Below, one piece after another: positions 16,795 to 26,286 of a stretch of 37,633 bases of DNA (the first letter of the stretch is position 1; each line of letters opens with the position of its first letter). The notes under the pieces are model-generated. The model was given only the letters and a program-made list of their open reading frames with translations. It was not told the DNA's origin and did no database searches. The translations under genes and the position numbers were made by a program. The stretch is from the NCBI GenBank assembly GCA_964548535.1, contig CAZJRQ010000023.1, positions 1 through 37,633 on the forward strand. The letters run 5' to 3'. The DNA comes from CAZJRQ01 sp964548535. Lineage in GTDB: Bacteria; Bacillota; Clostridia; Oscillospirales; Ruminococcaceae.

Positions 16795-18213
16795 TTAAGC
16801 CTTTGGAAAACTTATTCTAACGCAAAAACCATTATTATTTAGTGCGTCAATCTCCGCTCCATGCTGTGTCGCAATGTATTTTACTACATATAACCCAACC
16901 CCACTACCTTTTTTTGACCTTGCTTCATCACAGCGATAAAATCTCTCGAATATCTTGTCAAGCATATTTTCAGGAACGCCTTGCCCGTTGTCATGCCACT
17001 CCATAATCACATTTGAATCATCTTCAAAAATGCTGATTATGATTTTCAAAGGTGAAACTTGTGCATACTTGATGCTGTTTTCCAAAAGATTATCAAAAAT
17101 CCTGCGTATCTGCTCAACATCCATTTGAATTTCTGAAATAGTATTTTCACGCTTTATAAGAGATATTTCTGTATTTTTGTTGTCGAGTTCAATCTCTTTT
17201 TGTGCAGCATAAGCGCTTGTGAATTCAGCTAAATCCTCCGTCACTAAATGTAGTGGCATTTGACCGCTTTCAAGTCTTGAAAAATCAAATAGCTTTTGCA
17301 GTAGAGTGTTCATGTCATCAGTAGATTCATAAGCAGTCTTTAAGTAGGCAGTCTTTTTTTGGGGAGTGTCAGCAACGCCGTCCAATACCCCTTTGATGTA
17401 TCCTCTAATAGATGTCAGCGGTGTACGTAAATCGTGGGAGATTCCTGTAATCATGTCCGTCCTGTCTTTTTCGTTTTTCACATGCTGCTCTTTGTCCTCA
17501 AGCATAATATTCTGCATAGCGTTAAATGTGCTGCAAACCTCTTCAAATTCGCCGTCGCCTTTGTAAACAATCGGCTGAGTTAAATTTCCATCCTTAATTC
17601 TTTCAGCTCCGTCAACAAGAGCATCAAGAGGCTCAACAATTTTCCTAACCATGCGTTTAGTGAAAAAGCTGGATAGCAAAAGGAGTACACCTATGACCGC
17701 TAAGCAGGTGATGATAAATGCCGCTACAAATGTTGAAAATGAATTTTTAAAAGAGCTAAACCACCACTCCCCTTCAAAGAAATGAACTGCCATTACATAT
17801 TCGCCAGTAGATTCTGCATATTTTCCTACAGCTGTTATTTTCTGAAAATAAAATATCTCTGGTGTGCTGATGGAATTTATATGTTCGTTCATGTCAAACT
17901 TAGCAAGCAGGTCTTTTTCCTGTCTGCCGTTTTTACCATGCACGATTTTATCACCGTCAATTACAATAAGTTCGTAACCATATTCTTCGGTTTTTTGCTC
18001 TAGCTCGTCAAAATCAGTGAAATTATCATTGCCTACAATATCAACAACGGCCGATACATTAGGGTTAAGCTGAGCGTTGTTCATAGATTCAAAGTCTTTC
18101 AAAATCGCATCCTCGAACAACTCGATAATCAAAACTGCAACGAGCATTAAAGATACAAGTGCAAGAAAAAGAATTTTCATGTTGGACCTAAATATGGATT
18201 TCTTTAAAGACAT
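16795..18213 (-). CDS. Sensor histidine kinase with extracellular domain and HAMP
   Basis: A 472-residue membrane kinase: helix about 15-33, an extracellular sensor domain of about 120 residues, helix about 160-182, HAMP (RKIVEPLDALVDGAERIKDG), dimerisation domain with His260 in TGISHDLRTPLTS, and an ATPase domain with NLLENSIKYA, WHDNGQGVP and GSGVGLYVVKYIA. The start chosen follows AAGGGGATGATATACAA; the frame is open 14 codons further. It is transcribed from a promoter just upstream (18247-18275) and lies downstream of the P-type ATPase gene. Kinase before regulator is the less common order. Confidence 0.88.
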   Translation of the reverse strand: MSLKKSIFRSNMKILFLALVSLMLVAVLIIELFEDAILKDFESMNNAQLNPNVSAVVDIVGNDNFTDFDELEQKTEEYGYELIVIDGDKIVHGKNGRQEKDLLAKFDMNEHINSISTPEIFYFQKITAVGKYAESTGEYVMAVHFFEGEWWFSSFKNSFSTFVAAFIITCLAVIGVLLLLSSFFTKRMVRKIVEPLDALVDGAERIKDGNLTQPIVYKGDGEFEEVCSTFNAMQNIMLEDKEQHVKNEKDRTDMITGISHDLRTPLTSIRGYIKGVLDGVADTPQKKTAYLKTAYESTDDMNTLLQKLFDFSRLESGQMPLHLVTEDLAEFTSAYAAQKEIELDNKNTEISLIKRENTISEIQMDVEQIRRIFDNLLENSIKYAQVSPLKIIISIFEDDSNVIMEWHDNGQGVPENMLDKIFERFYRCDEARSKKGSGVGLYVVKYIATQHGAEIDALNNNGFCVRISFPKA

Positions 18214-18246
18214 TTGTATATCATCCCCTTGGTTGTGTTTTTCTAT

Positions 18247-18275
18247 ATTATACATTATATTTCAAAAAAGCACAA
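18247..18275 (-). promoter_or_regulatory. Promoter of the kinase gene
   Basis: Minus strand TTGTGC (18275-18270), 17-base spacer, TATAAT (18252-18247). The -35 lies inside the terminator stem of the ATPase gene. Confidence 0.5.
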
Positions 18276-18309
18276 GCATGATATTTTCAAATAAATACCA
18301 CGCTTGTGC
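18264..18309 (-). terminator. Terminator of the P-type ATPase gene
   Basis: On the minus strand GCACAAGC (18309-18302) pairs with GCTTGTGC (18277-18270), extended by three weaker pairs, then TTTTTT. Confidence 0.65.
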
Positions 18310-18315
18310 CTAGAC

Positions 18316-20646
18316 TTAGTCAGTTTTAGTCTGCAATTCAAACATTTTCTTGAAGTTCAAAATTAATAATAGAATAACAAATCCCATGGTAAATACAATC
18401 GATATATATGCCAGCATTGGAACAGTAATATGAACAACTTCAAATAGTTTAGGCAGAATAGCAAGTCCGCCGAAAGTTCCGACAATCATAGTAGTGCATA
18501 TAAAAGCCCTAAGTTTTGTAAAAGGTATACAGCTCCTAATTACCGCTGCCGATGTGGTTAGAATTAAAAGCATGTACATGATAGTCTGATTTTGACTTTC
18601 TGTAAATGGACTAAAAAAGCTAACAAACATTATCATGCTGGTTACAACAAAAGCAAAAGGGAGTGCATTTGAAATTGATTTTTTAAGAAAACTTCCACTC
18701 ACAGGACTAGTGTTAGATTCAAAAATTGTAAGGAACGACGGCCAAGCCTCCATAGCGGCGTCAATCACCGTAATCTGAATTGGAATAAAAGGAAAAGGAA
18801 TGTTTAAAATAAGACAGAATATAGAAACAAGAACTGAGTATATAGTCTTAATAAAGAACACACCCGATGTGCGAGTTACGTTGTTTATAACCTTTCGCCC
18901 CTCTAAAACAACCTGCGGAAGATTAGTAAAATCTGAATCCATAAGTACAATTTGAGAAATCTGACGGCTAGCATCACTTCCTTGAGCAACGGCAATAGAG
19001 CAGTCCGCCTCACGCAGTGCCAAAAGGTCGTTGACACCGTCACCAGTCATAGCAACATGATGTCCCTGACGTTTTAATGCCATAACAAGCTCTTGCTTTT
19101 GTTTAGGAGTTACTCGTGCAAATACGGAGTATTTATGACAGATTTTATCAAAGTCAATACTATCACCTAAAGTAGATAAATCAATACAATCTGTCCATCT
19201 TTTAAGACCAGCTTTTTTGGCAATCATAGATACAGTCTTTACATGGTCGCCTGATATTACCTTAACGTCAACACCCTCTTTGTGGAAATATTCCAGCGTC
19301 TGGCGAGTGTTTTTGCGTATAGTATCAGTTAAAGTAATAAGATATAAAGGCAAAATATTTTCAGGTAACTGTTTGTCATTATTCCAAGTTTGTCCGCTAA
19401 AACCAACCGCAATAACTCGGTGTCCGCGGTCCATGCTGTCGTTAGCCTCTTTAGGAACTTCCTTGAAGATTCGTTCAGGAGCACCAACAAATAAAGTTCC
19501 GATATCACCAAAGCTGACAGCACCCCATTTTCTTTGAGAAGAAAACGAAATCTTACTAGTTGGCTGATAGTTAAGCTTTGGTGTGAATTTTTCTTTTAAA
19601 GCTTCGAATGTAGCATTGTTATCTTCACTAGCATATAGATATGACCTTATTAAGCGTTCGGATTCATATTCTGAAAATCGCTTTTCTCCAGTAAGTTTAT
19701 TCAAAGATATAACCGATTCAACTTTCATCTTGCCGTCAGTAATAGTACCAGTCTTGTCCAAACAAAGTACGTCAACATGAGCAAGTGTTTCAAGTGAATA
19801 TATATTCTGCACAAGTATTTTCATCTTAGCAAGCCTGATAACACCCATAGCAAGCGATACAGTAATCAGAAGAACCAACCCTTTTGGGAGCATTCCAAGA
19901 AGTGCAGCCGACGACGCAATAACAGATTTGTCAAGTGAAGAACCCCTCAAAAACATTGCTTCAACAAAAAGCAAAATTCCAAGCGGCAGAATAAGAAAAG
20001 ATGTAAGCTTAGTTACCTTTTTCATAGAACCTAAAAGTTCCGATTCAGTCTGCTTTTCTTTTTTAACTTCGTTGGCAAGCTTAGTGGCATAATTTTCACC
20101 GCCAACATGAGTAACTCTAGCGTAGCATCTTCCTGAAATAACCGAACTTCCAGAAAGAAGTTGATCGCCGACTTTTTTTATAACAGCGTCGCTCTCGCCT
20201 GTTAGGAGCGATTCGTTTACTTCAAGATTTCCGGATAAAACAGTAGCGTCATTGCAAATTTGCTTACCGCTGTCAAGAATCATGACGTCATCTTTTACAA
20301 TTTCATCAACCTCAATTTGACGTTCTTTCCCATCTCTCATAACCGAAATATGCGGACGATTTAAAATTGACAATCCGTCAACTAGCTTTTTCGCCTTTAG
20401 TTCTTGTGCAATTCCAATGACGATATTCGCGATAATAATCACAATAAATACCAAGTTTGTGTATGCGCCAACTGCAAAAAGCAGTGCGGCAATTGTGAAG
20501 TTAAGAAGATTAAAAAGCGTAAGAATGTTGCCCTTAAAAATCTGACTTTTTGTTTTTGTAATAGGTTGCTGCTGCGTCTCACCTTGACCGTTAATTTTCC
20601 GCTGCATAACTTCTTGATTGGTCAGCCCAGATATTTGCTTATCCAT
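18316..20646 (-). CDS. P-type cation-transporting ATPase, CtpE-like
   Basis: A 776-residue membrane pump. It shows the actuator motif NESLLTGESDAVI, the phosphorylated Asp in CLDKTGTITDGKM (residue 297 from the chosen start), the hinge motif TGDGVNDLLALREADCSIA, and about ten helices. In helix M4 the family's usual PEGL is PKGL (GMLPKGLVLLITVSLAMG). The surrounding LVLLxxVSLAMGVIRL and QNIYSLETLAHVDV are like CtpE, a mycobacterial calcium pump, so Ca or another divalent ion is the likely cargo. The start at 20646 is preferred because GGAGG precedes it (as at the kinase gene); an ATG six codons earlier has no ribosome site. Confidence 0.85.
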   Translation of the reverse strand: MDKQISGLTNQEVMQRKINGQGETQQQPITKTKSQIFKGNILTLFNLLNFTIAALLFAVGAYTNLVFIVIIIANIVIGIAQELKAKKLVDGLSILNRPHISVMRDGKERQIEVDEIVKDDVMILDSGKQICNDATVLSGNLEVNESLLTGESDAVIKKVGDQLLSGSSVISGRCYARVTHVGGENYATKLANEVKKEKQTESELLGSMKKVTKLTSFLILPLGILLFVEAMFLRGSSLDKSVIASSAALLGMLPKGLVLLITVSLAMGVIRLAKMKILVQNIYSLETLAHVDVLCLDKTGTITDGKMKVESVISLNKLTGEKRFSEYESERLIRSYLYASEDNNATFEALKEKFTPKLNYQPTSKISFSSQRKWGAVSFGDIGTLFVGAPERIFKEVPKEANDSMDRGHRVIAVGFSGQTWNNDKQLPENILPLYLITLTDTIRKNTRQTLEYFHKEGVDVKVISGDHVKTVSMIAKKAGLKRWTDCIDLSTLGDSIDFDKICHKYSVFARVTPKQKQELVMALKRQGHHVAMTGDGVNDLLALREADCSIAVAQGSDASRQISQIVLMDSDFTNLPQVVLEGRKVINNVTRTSGVFFIKTIYSVLVSIFCLILNIPFPFIPIQITVIDAAMEAWPSFLTIFESNTSPVSGSFLKKSISNALPFAFVVTSMIMFVSFFSPFTESQNQTIMYMLLILTTSAAVIRSCIPFTKLRAFICTTMIVGTFGGLAILPKLFEVVHITVPMLAYISIVFTMGFVILLLILNFKKMFELQTKTD

Positions 20647-20807
20647 TTGTATATTATCCTCCATTCTTTTTCGTAGAACAAACTAAGGATAACATTGACG
20701 GTTAAATTTTCCGATATAAAGAGTTAAACAATTTATAAACAAAATTAATTCTGCTGACATATATAATTTAATATCAATATTATCTTGAATACATTTTCAG
20801 AAAACTG

Positions 20808-20836
20808 TTGACAAAACATTTTTAGTGTGTTACAAT
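20808..20836 (+). promoter_or_regulatory. Promoter of the TetR gene
   Basis: TTGACA (20808-20813), 17 bases, TACAAT (20831-20836). The palindromic operator begins inside the -10 element. Confidence 0.75.
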
Positions 20837-20860
20837 AACAGTGTTACGTAACAATGTTAT
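20835..20860. promoter_or_regulatory. TetR-family operator overlapping the tetR promoter
   Basis: A 26-bp palindrome with one mismatch, left half ATAACAGTGTTAC and right half GTAACAATGTTAT. It covers the -10 and the start of transcription, so autorepression is expected. The same TAACA-N-TGTTA core returns at 21562-21584. Confidence 0.75.
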
Positions 20861-20877
20861 CAAGAGGTGTGTGAAAA

Positions 20878-21513
20878 GTGGGAAGTAAAGATAAAGAAAC
20901 TCGTGAGCTGATTATAGATTCGGCGCGTGAGGAATTTTCAAAGCTTGGATATCAAAAATCCTCGTTAAGAAATATCTGTAAAAATGCAGGAGTAACTACA
21001 GGAGCGGTCTATTTTTTCTTTAAGGATAAGGAAGATTTGTTCTCGGCAGTAGTTGAACCGTTCGTAAAGGAAGTTGAATATTTTGTAGTCGAGCATATTA
21101 AATCAGAAAACGCAAATATGAAAATCGCACAAGCAAAGGTATGTGATGGAACTGAGAAGAGTGTTGAGTTGACAGCTGATATTACTGTTGCAGAGCAGAT
21201 TGTATCGCTTTATTATAATAATATTGATATTGCAAAGATTCTGCTTGAGGGTTCTCAAGGAACTACGTTTGAGAATTTTGCTGATATATTTGTGGAAAGA
21301 TTATATCATATGATGCTATCGCAATGCGAGGAATGTGATTCACCATATTTGCTGCCTGAGAATGTGGATAAGTGGATTGTTCATTGGTTTTCACATATAT
21401 GTGTCGATTCGTTTTTGCAGTTGTTTGCGCATTTTGATAATGAACAAGATGCTATGGAACAGGTAGTTTCTGTTATTAAAATTTTGCATCACGGTTATTT
21501 TGGCTTGTTCTAA
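20878..21513 (+). CDS. TetR/AcrR-family transcriptional regulator
   Basis: A 211-residue repressor. The N-terminal helix-turn-helix is clear (ELIIDSAREEFSKLGYQKSS, then NICKNAGVTTGAVYFFFKDKEDLF); the remaining 150 residues form the variable ligand domain with three Cys near CEECDSPYLLP. The start is GTG behind AAGAGGTGTGTGAAAA. It sits between two matching palindromes and directly before an ABC exporter, so it most likely represses itself and the exporter and releases DNA on binding a toxic ligand. Confidence 0.92.
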   Translation: MGSKDKETRELIIDSAREEFSKLGYQKSSLRNICKNAGVTTGAVYFFFKDKEDLFSAVVEPFVKEVEYFVVEHIKSENANMKIAQAKVCDGTEKSVELTADITVAEQIVSLYYNNIDIAKILLEGSQGTTFENFADIFVERLYHMMLSQCEECDSPYLLPENVDKWIVHWFSHICVDSFLQLFAHFDNEQDAMEQVVSVIKILHHGYFGLF

Positions 21514-21529
21514 TAGATGTTGTATTTAA

Positions 21530-21552
21530 GGAAGTGTACTCCACTTCCTATT
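21530..21552 (+). terminator. Short hairpin after the tetR gene
   Basis: GGAAGTG (21530-21536) pairs with CACTTCC (21542-21548), loop of five, followed by TATTT. A weak terminator at best. Confidence 0.4.
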
Positions 21553-21561
21553 TACATAACA

Positions 21562-21584
21562 GTTACATAACATTGTTATGTAAC
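21562..21584. promoter_or_regulatory. TetR-family operator before the ABC exporter
   Basis: Perfect palindrome: arms GTTACATAACA and TGTTATGTAAC around a central T. An extra half site TACATAACA lies just upstream (21553-21561). It stands 41 bases before the ABC start, over the presumed promoter (-10 like TATAGAAT at 21591-21598). Confidence 0.75.
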
Positions 21585-21624
21585 TTGAAATATAGAATTG
21601 TAATAAAGAAATGGAGAGATATTT

Positions 21625-22323
21625 ATGTTTTTAGAAATAAACAATTTGAAAAAAAGCTTTGGCGAGGGAGAAAATAGGATTGAAGTCCTAAAAGGTATAA
21701 ATTTAGAAATTGAAAAAGGCGAGATGTGTGTATTGTTAGGACCGTCGGGTTCGGGAAAATCAACACTATTGAATATAATAGGCGGAATTGATAGCTGTGA
21801 TAGCGGATATATATCAATAGACGGCGAAAAAACTAGAGATATGAACGAAAAAGAGCTTACAATGTATCGCAGAAAACATCTAGGTTACGTGTTCCAATCA
21901 TACAATCTAATACCAAATTTAACAGTAAAAGAGAATATAGAAGTTGGTGCATATCTTACCGATAATACTCTAGAGCTTGATAATCTGCTTAAAACATTAG
22001 GACTTTTTGAGCATCAAGATAAAATGCCGAATCAGCTTTCAGGCGGTCAGCAGCAGCGAACAGCGATAGGCAGAGCTTTGGTGAAAAATCCAGATATTCT
22101 GCTATGTGACGAGCCAACTGGTGCGCTAGATTATAATACATCAAAGGAAATTCTAAAGCTAATTCAAGACGTAAACAAAATGTACGGCAACACCATGATT
22201 ATAGTCACACATAATGATTCGATTAAAAATATGGCGGATAGAGTAGTAAAGCTTCGCGACGGAGAAATCAGAAAGAATTATCTAAACGAAAATAAAATTT
22301 CAGCAGTAGATTTAGAGTGGTAA
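21625..22323 (+). CDS. ABC transporter ATPase, MacB/LolD type
   Basis: A 232-residue ATPase. Walker A GPSGSGKST (39-47), Q loop VFQSYNLIPN, signature LSGGQQQRTAIGRAL, Walker B ILLCDEPTGALD. The start follows AATGGAGAGATATTT. It is 28 bases before the permease gene and behind the TetR operator, so the two form a TetR-controlled exporter operon. It is related to the ATPase at 12106 but clearly different in sequence. Confidence 0.93.
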   Translation: MFLEINNLKKSFGEGENRIEVLKGINLEIEKGEMCVLLGPSGSGKSTLLNIIGGIDSCDSGYISIDGEKTRDMNEKELTMYRRKHLGYVFQSYNLIPNLTVKENIEVGAYLTDNTLELDNLLKTLGLFEHQDKMPNQLSGGQQQRTAIGRALVKNPDILLCDEPTGALDYNTSKEILKLIQDVNKMYGNTMIIVTHNDSIKNMADRVVKLRDGEIRKNYLNENKISAVDLEW

Positions 22324-22350
22324 GGCAGTTGGAGAAATGAGGTATTTGAC

Positions 22351-24600
22351 ATGAAAAATCCACTAAATAAAAGACTCCCACGAGAGCTAAAACAGGACGT
22401 TGGCAAGTACATAGCGATATTTATTTTTCTAGTTATAACAATAGGTTTTATCTCAGGATTTTTAGTAGCAGGCACAAGTCTAAAATCTGCTTATGATGAA
22501 AGCTTTGAAAAATATAATGTAGAGGACGGGCATTTTATTATAGAAAACCCGCTGGATAATTCGCAGATAAAAGCGTTGGAAGATGAAAATGATATAGAAA
22601 TTTATGAGAATTTGTATTGCGAAAAAAATTCGGTAAATGATTCTGTAATTAGAATTTATAAGATTCGCGAAAGGGTAAATATTGCGGACGTTTTGGAAGG
22701 TGATTTGCCGAAGAATAGTAATGAAATTGCAATTGATAGGCTGTACGCTAAAAGCAATAATTTGAAAATTGGTGAAGGCCTAAAAGTTGGTGATAAGACA
22801 TATCAGATTAGTGGTATAGTAGCGCTAACTGACTATAGTGCGCTGTTTAAAAACAATTCAGATATGATGTTTGACACAAAGAATTTTTGTGTAGCATTAG
22901 TTAATGAAGACTGTTTTAATGAGTTTGATATTAGTCAAATTTTTCACAAGTATTCTTGGACGAATAACAATAAAAATTTGAGTGATGATGATAAAAATGA
23001 AAAGTCAGATGAGATTTTAAAAAGCCTTGTAACAAGCACAATTATCACAGATTTTGTTAGTCAAGAAAACAATCAAGCAATAAATTTTGCAGGTGAAGAC
23101 ATGGGCAAGGACGAACCTATGATGATTGCACTTTTGTGTATAATAATGGTAGTTTTGGCATTTGTTATTGCAGTCACAACCGGCAATAAAGTTGAGCAGG
23201 AATCAAAAGTTATCGGCACACTTAGAGCATCAGGATATACAAAAAGCGAGGTAGTTAGAAACTATATGTCACTACCGATTGTTATTATAATATTGTCAGC
23301 AATCGTCGGAAATATCTTAGGATATACCGTTTTTAAATACTTATGGGCTAGCCTTTATTATGAAAGCTATTCGCTGACATCGTATACACTAATGTGGAAT
23401 GCGAAAGCATTTTTAATAACGACAGTCTGCCCGACAATCATAATGCTTGCAGTAAATTTGCTTGTGCTTTATAACAAATTGTCACTTTCCCCGCTTAGAT
23501 TTTTACGACGCGATTTGAAAAAGAGCAAAAATAATAGAGCAGTAAAGCTGCCAAGTTGGAAGTTTTTATCGCGCTTTAGAATGCGAGTAATTGTTCAAAA
23601 TTTACCAGTGTATGTAAATTTGTTCATCGGAATATTCGTTGCAAATGTACTGCTTATGTTCGGTTTGATGATGTCACCGCTTTTGAAAAATTATAAGGCA
23701 GAAATTCAAAATAGTGCAGTATCGAAATATCAATATGTGTTAAAAGCTCCAGCAGAAACAGATAATAAATCAGCTGAAAAATACTGTGTTGCCGAGCTTG
23801 AAATAAAAGATACAGTCGATGAAGTCATGGTTTACGGCTTTCAAAATAATTCTGATTATGTCAAAAATATAACCATGCCGAAGAATAGTGACGAGATAGT
23901 AATTTCAAATGGTTACATGGAGAAGTACAGAATCTCAGTTGGAGATAAAATAATATTAAGGGACAATCTAAAAGATGAAGATTATGAATTCACCGTTGTA
24001 GATAGTTATAATTATCCAGCGAATTTAGCAGTGTTTTTGTCAGCAGATAACTTTAACAAAATCTTCGGAAAAGACGATAATTATTATTCCGGATACTTAT
24101 CAAGCGATAAACTTCCAGACATTGACGAGAAATTTGTTGCAACAATAATTACCGAGCAAGATCTCGCAGCATTAAGCGAACAGCTTGATACATCATTCGG
24201 TGAAATGTTCGTGCTTTTGGGCGCATTTTCAAGCGTTTTATTTGTTTTGATAATCTATCTTCTAGCAAAAATCGTGCTTGAAAAAAACTCAAACTCAATT
24301 TCAATGGTGAAGATTTTAGGCTACAATAATCGTGAAATTAGTAGTCTGTATATAACCTCAACAGCAATAGTTGTAGTCGTTTCAATTCTGCTAAGTCTGC
24401 CGTTAGCGAAACTTTGCATTAACGCAATTTATAGCATAATGATGCAGGATATGAAAGGCTGGATGACTATGTATCTTGCGCCGAGCGTGTATATTTCAAC
24501 AATCGTGATAGGAGTTTTATGCTATGGATTTGTAAGCATAATTCAGTATAAGAAAATCAAAAAAATTCCAATGGATAAGGTGCTTAAAAATGCAGAATAG
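22351..24600 (+). CDS. ABC transporter permease, FtsX type
   Basis: A 749-residue permease: first helix about 19-42, an extracellular domain to about 250, three helices (about 255-375), a basic linker (RRDLKKSKNNRAVKLPSWKF), a helix at about 420-440, a second extracellular domain and three last helices. The coupling motifs VIGTLRASGYTKSEV and MVKILGYNNREIS are present. It is exported-side machinery for an unknown toxic compound, controlled by the TetR protein. Bases 24601-24720 behind it contain a 40-codon open stretch without start or known relatives. Confidence 0.9.
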   Translation: MKNPLNKRLPRELKQDVGKYIAIFIFLVITIGFISGFLVAGTSLKSAYDESFEKYNVEDGHFIIENPLDNSQIKALEDENDIEIYENLYCEKNSVNDSVIRIYKIRERVNIADVLEGDLPKNSNEIAIDRLYAKSNNLKIGEGLKVGDKTYQISGIVALTDYSALFKNNSDMMFDTKNFCVALVNEDCFNEFDISQIFHKYSWTNNNKNLSDDDKNEKSDEILKSLVTSTIITDFVSQENNQAINFAGEDMGKDEPMMIALLCIIMVVLAFVIAVTTGNKVEQESKVIGTLRASGYTKSEVVRNYMSLPIVIIILSAIVGNILGYTVFKYLWASLYYESYSLTSYTLMWNAKAFLITTVCPTIIMLAVNLLVLYNKLSLSPLRFLRRDLKKSKNNRAVKLPSWKFLSRFRMRVIVQNLPVYVNLFIGIFVANVLLMFGLMMSPLLKNYKAEIQNSAVSKYQYVLKAPAETDNKSAEKYCVAELEIKDTVDEVMVYGFQNNSDYVKNITMPKNSDEIVISNGYMEKYRISVGDKIILRDNLKDEDYEFTVVDSYNYPANLAVFLSADNFNKIFGKDDNYYSGYLSSDKLPDIDEKFVATIITEQDLAALSEQLDTSFGEMFVLLGAFSSVLFVLIIYLLAKIVLEKNSNSISMVKILGYNNREISSLYITSTAIVVVVSILLSLPLAKLCINAIYSIMMQDMKGWMTMYLAPSVYISTIVIGVLCYGFVSIIQYKKIKKIPMDKVLKNAE

Positions 24601-24720
24601 AAATTGCAATATGCGAAAATAAGCTTGTCAAACAATATGAAAATAACGAATTTCTTGAGAAATATGGTGTGTATTCAAGAAAAGTTTATTTCAAGATTTC
24701 GAGAAGATTTGCATAATAAA

Positions 24721-24755
24721 ACTGCACGTGTCTATTAAAAACAGACAGGTGCAGT
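24721..24755. terminator. Hairpin after the TetR-controlled exporter
   Basis: ACTGCACGTGTCT (24721-24733) pairs with AGACAGGTGCAGT (24743-24755) with one G/G mismatch. The tail is not T-rich on the plus strand, so it works better for the converging AgcS gene, where A bases at 24715-24720 become U. Confidence 0.55.
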
Positions 24756-24818
24756 AATAATAAGTTTGAAGTTTATATATTGTTAAACATTTTATAAGCG
24801 CATAAAATAAAGAGGAAA

Positions 24819-26249
24819 TTATGTCTCAAACTTTTTCTTTTCTTTAAAATACGTGCGAGTTTCATTAACAACAACTGAACTTAGCGAGAAAATAGCAATC
24901 ATATTCGGAAAAGCCATAAGTCCGTTGAAAATATCAGCAACAGTCCAAACAGCCTGAATAGTCATAAATGGACCGATAAATACCGCAAAAATGTATAGCC
25001 ACCTAAAAACCTTAACTGGCTTTTCTCTGCCGCCAGTAAGATATTTCAAACAGGTTTCAGAGTAGTAATTCCAACCTAAAATAGTAGTAAAAGCAAAGAA
25101 AATAAGACAAAGCATAAGCAAGAATGAAGCCGCAGTCTGTGAAATAGGAAGTCCGTTTCCGAAAGCGTAGGTTGTAATCTGAATGCCCTCCAACCCCTCA
25201 ACTTGCCAAGCACCAGTAAGAACAATCGCAAGACCAGTCATCGTACAAAGCAAAATCGTGTCAATAAAAGTACCAGTCATTGACACCAAACCTTGACGAA
25301 CAGGCTCTTTAGTCTTAGCCGCAGCTGCAGCAATCGGAGCAGAACCAAGCCCAGCCTCGTTTGAAAAAATTCCGCGTGCAACACCCTTTTGTATGGCCAT
25401 AAATATACTTCCAATAGCACCGCCAGTAACAGCAGCAGGGTTGAATGCACCGTGTATAACAACAGAAATAGCGTTAGGAATTTCGCGGATGTTGCAAATG
25501 ATTAATGTAGTGCAAAGCAGAATGTATATAATCGCCATGATAGGTACTATGATTTGAGAAACTTTTGAAATACGCTTAATTCCGCCGATTAAAATCAAAG
25601 CAACGCATACAGTGAGTATGATTGAAGCAATTACAACTGTCCAAGAATATGTACCAATCCCCGGAATGTTAACCACCCAAGTCTGATTAGGATCAAAAAA
25701 GTTGTTGACCGCAGAAGAAATTCCGTTGACTTGCGAAAAAGTACCAATACCCAAAAGTCCAACGCAAACGCCGAAGAATGCGAACATCTTAGCGAGCCAT
25801 TTCCACTTAGTTCCCATTCCTTTTTCGATGTAGTAAAAAGGCCCTCCCCAAGTGTGATTGTTCTCGTCAACCTTTCGGTATTTTATAGCAAGAACACCCT
25901 CAGCATATTTAGTAGCCATTCCGAAAAGTGCCGCAATTTCCATCCAAAATAAAGCTCCAGGTCCACCAGCAGCAATTGCAGTCGCAACGCCTACAATGTT
26001 TCCTGTTCCGATAGTAGCGGACAAAGCAGTGCATAATGCTCCGAAAGAACTAACTTCTCCCTCGCCGTCATCTTCGTTTTTAACCATGTATTTTAGTGCA
26101 AGCGGAAGCTTTCTAATTTGCAGAAATCCCAATCGCGCAGTCAGCATGATGCCGCCCACAAGTATCAAAGCCATGAGCGGAACACCCCAAACAAGCTTGT
26201 CAATATCCTCCAGAACACTCGTTATATTATTTGCCATTTTAATGCCCAT
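24819..26249 (-). CDS. Sodium:alanine/glycine symporter, AgcS family
   Basis: A 476-residue membrane carrier that imports alanine, glycine or a related amino acid with sodium. Family signatures: GALCTALSATIGTGNIVGVA, GGPGALFWMEIAALFGMATK, GGPFYYIEKG, IFSNEAGLGSAPIAAAAA and FFAFTTILGWNYYSE. About ten to eleven helices; the C-terminus is charged (KEKKKFET). The ATG at 26247-26249 follows the stop of an 11-codon leader frame by one base; a second in-frame ATG lies four codons later (26235-26237). Single gene with its own promoter. Confidence 0.9.
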   Translation of the reverse strand: MGIKMANNITSVLEDIDKLVWGVPLMALILVGGIMLTARLGFLQIRKLPLALKYMVKNEDDGEGEVSSFGALCTALSATIGTGNIVGVATAIAAGGPGALFWMEIAALFGMATKYAEGVLAIKYRKVDENNHTWGGPFYYIEKGMGTKWKWLAKMFAFFGVCVGLLGIGTFSQVNGISSAVNNFFDPNQTWVVNIPGIGTYSWTVVIASIILTVCVALILIGGIKRISKVSQIIVPIMAIIYILLCTTLIICNIREIPNAISVVIHGAFNPAAVTGGAIGSIFMAIQKGVARGIFSNEAGLGSAPIAAAAAKTKEPVRQGLVSMTGTFIDTILLCTMTGLAIVLTGAWQVEGLEGIQITTYAFGNGLPISQTAASFLLMLCLIFFAFTTILGWNYYSETCLKYLTGGREKPVKVFRWLYIFAVFIGPFMTIQAVWTVADIFNGLMAFPNMIAIFSLSSVVVNETRTYFKEKKKFET

Positions 26250-26250
26250 G

Positions 26251-26286
26251 TCATAAGTTGTATAAATTCCTAATGGAATTTAGCAT
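26251..26286 (-). CDS. Leader peptide of 11 residues before AgcS
   Basis: ATG at 26286-26284 follows GAAAGGTGGGACGGGCCC, a much better ribosome site than any in front of the AgcS start. It encodes MLNSIRNLYNL and ends in TGA one base before the AgcS ATG, so AgcS is probably translated by coupling. The DNA also holds AATTCC-TAAT-GGAATT (26266-26281), a hairpin within the leader. Whether the peptide has a role of its own is unknown. Confidence 0.4.
   Translation of the reverse strand: MLNSIRNLYNL

Noticed and set aside
25858..26256. 132-codon plus-strand frame
   Set aside because: Antisense to AgcS; no ribosome site and no family.
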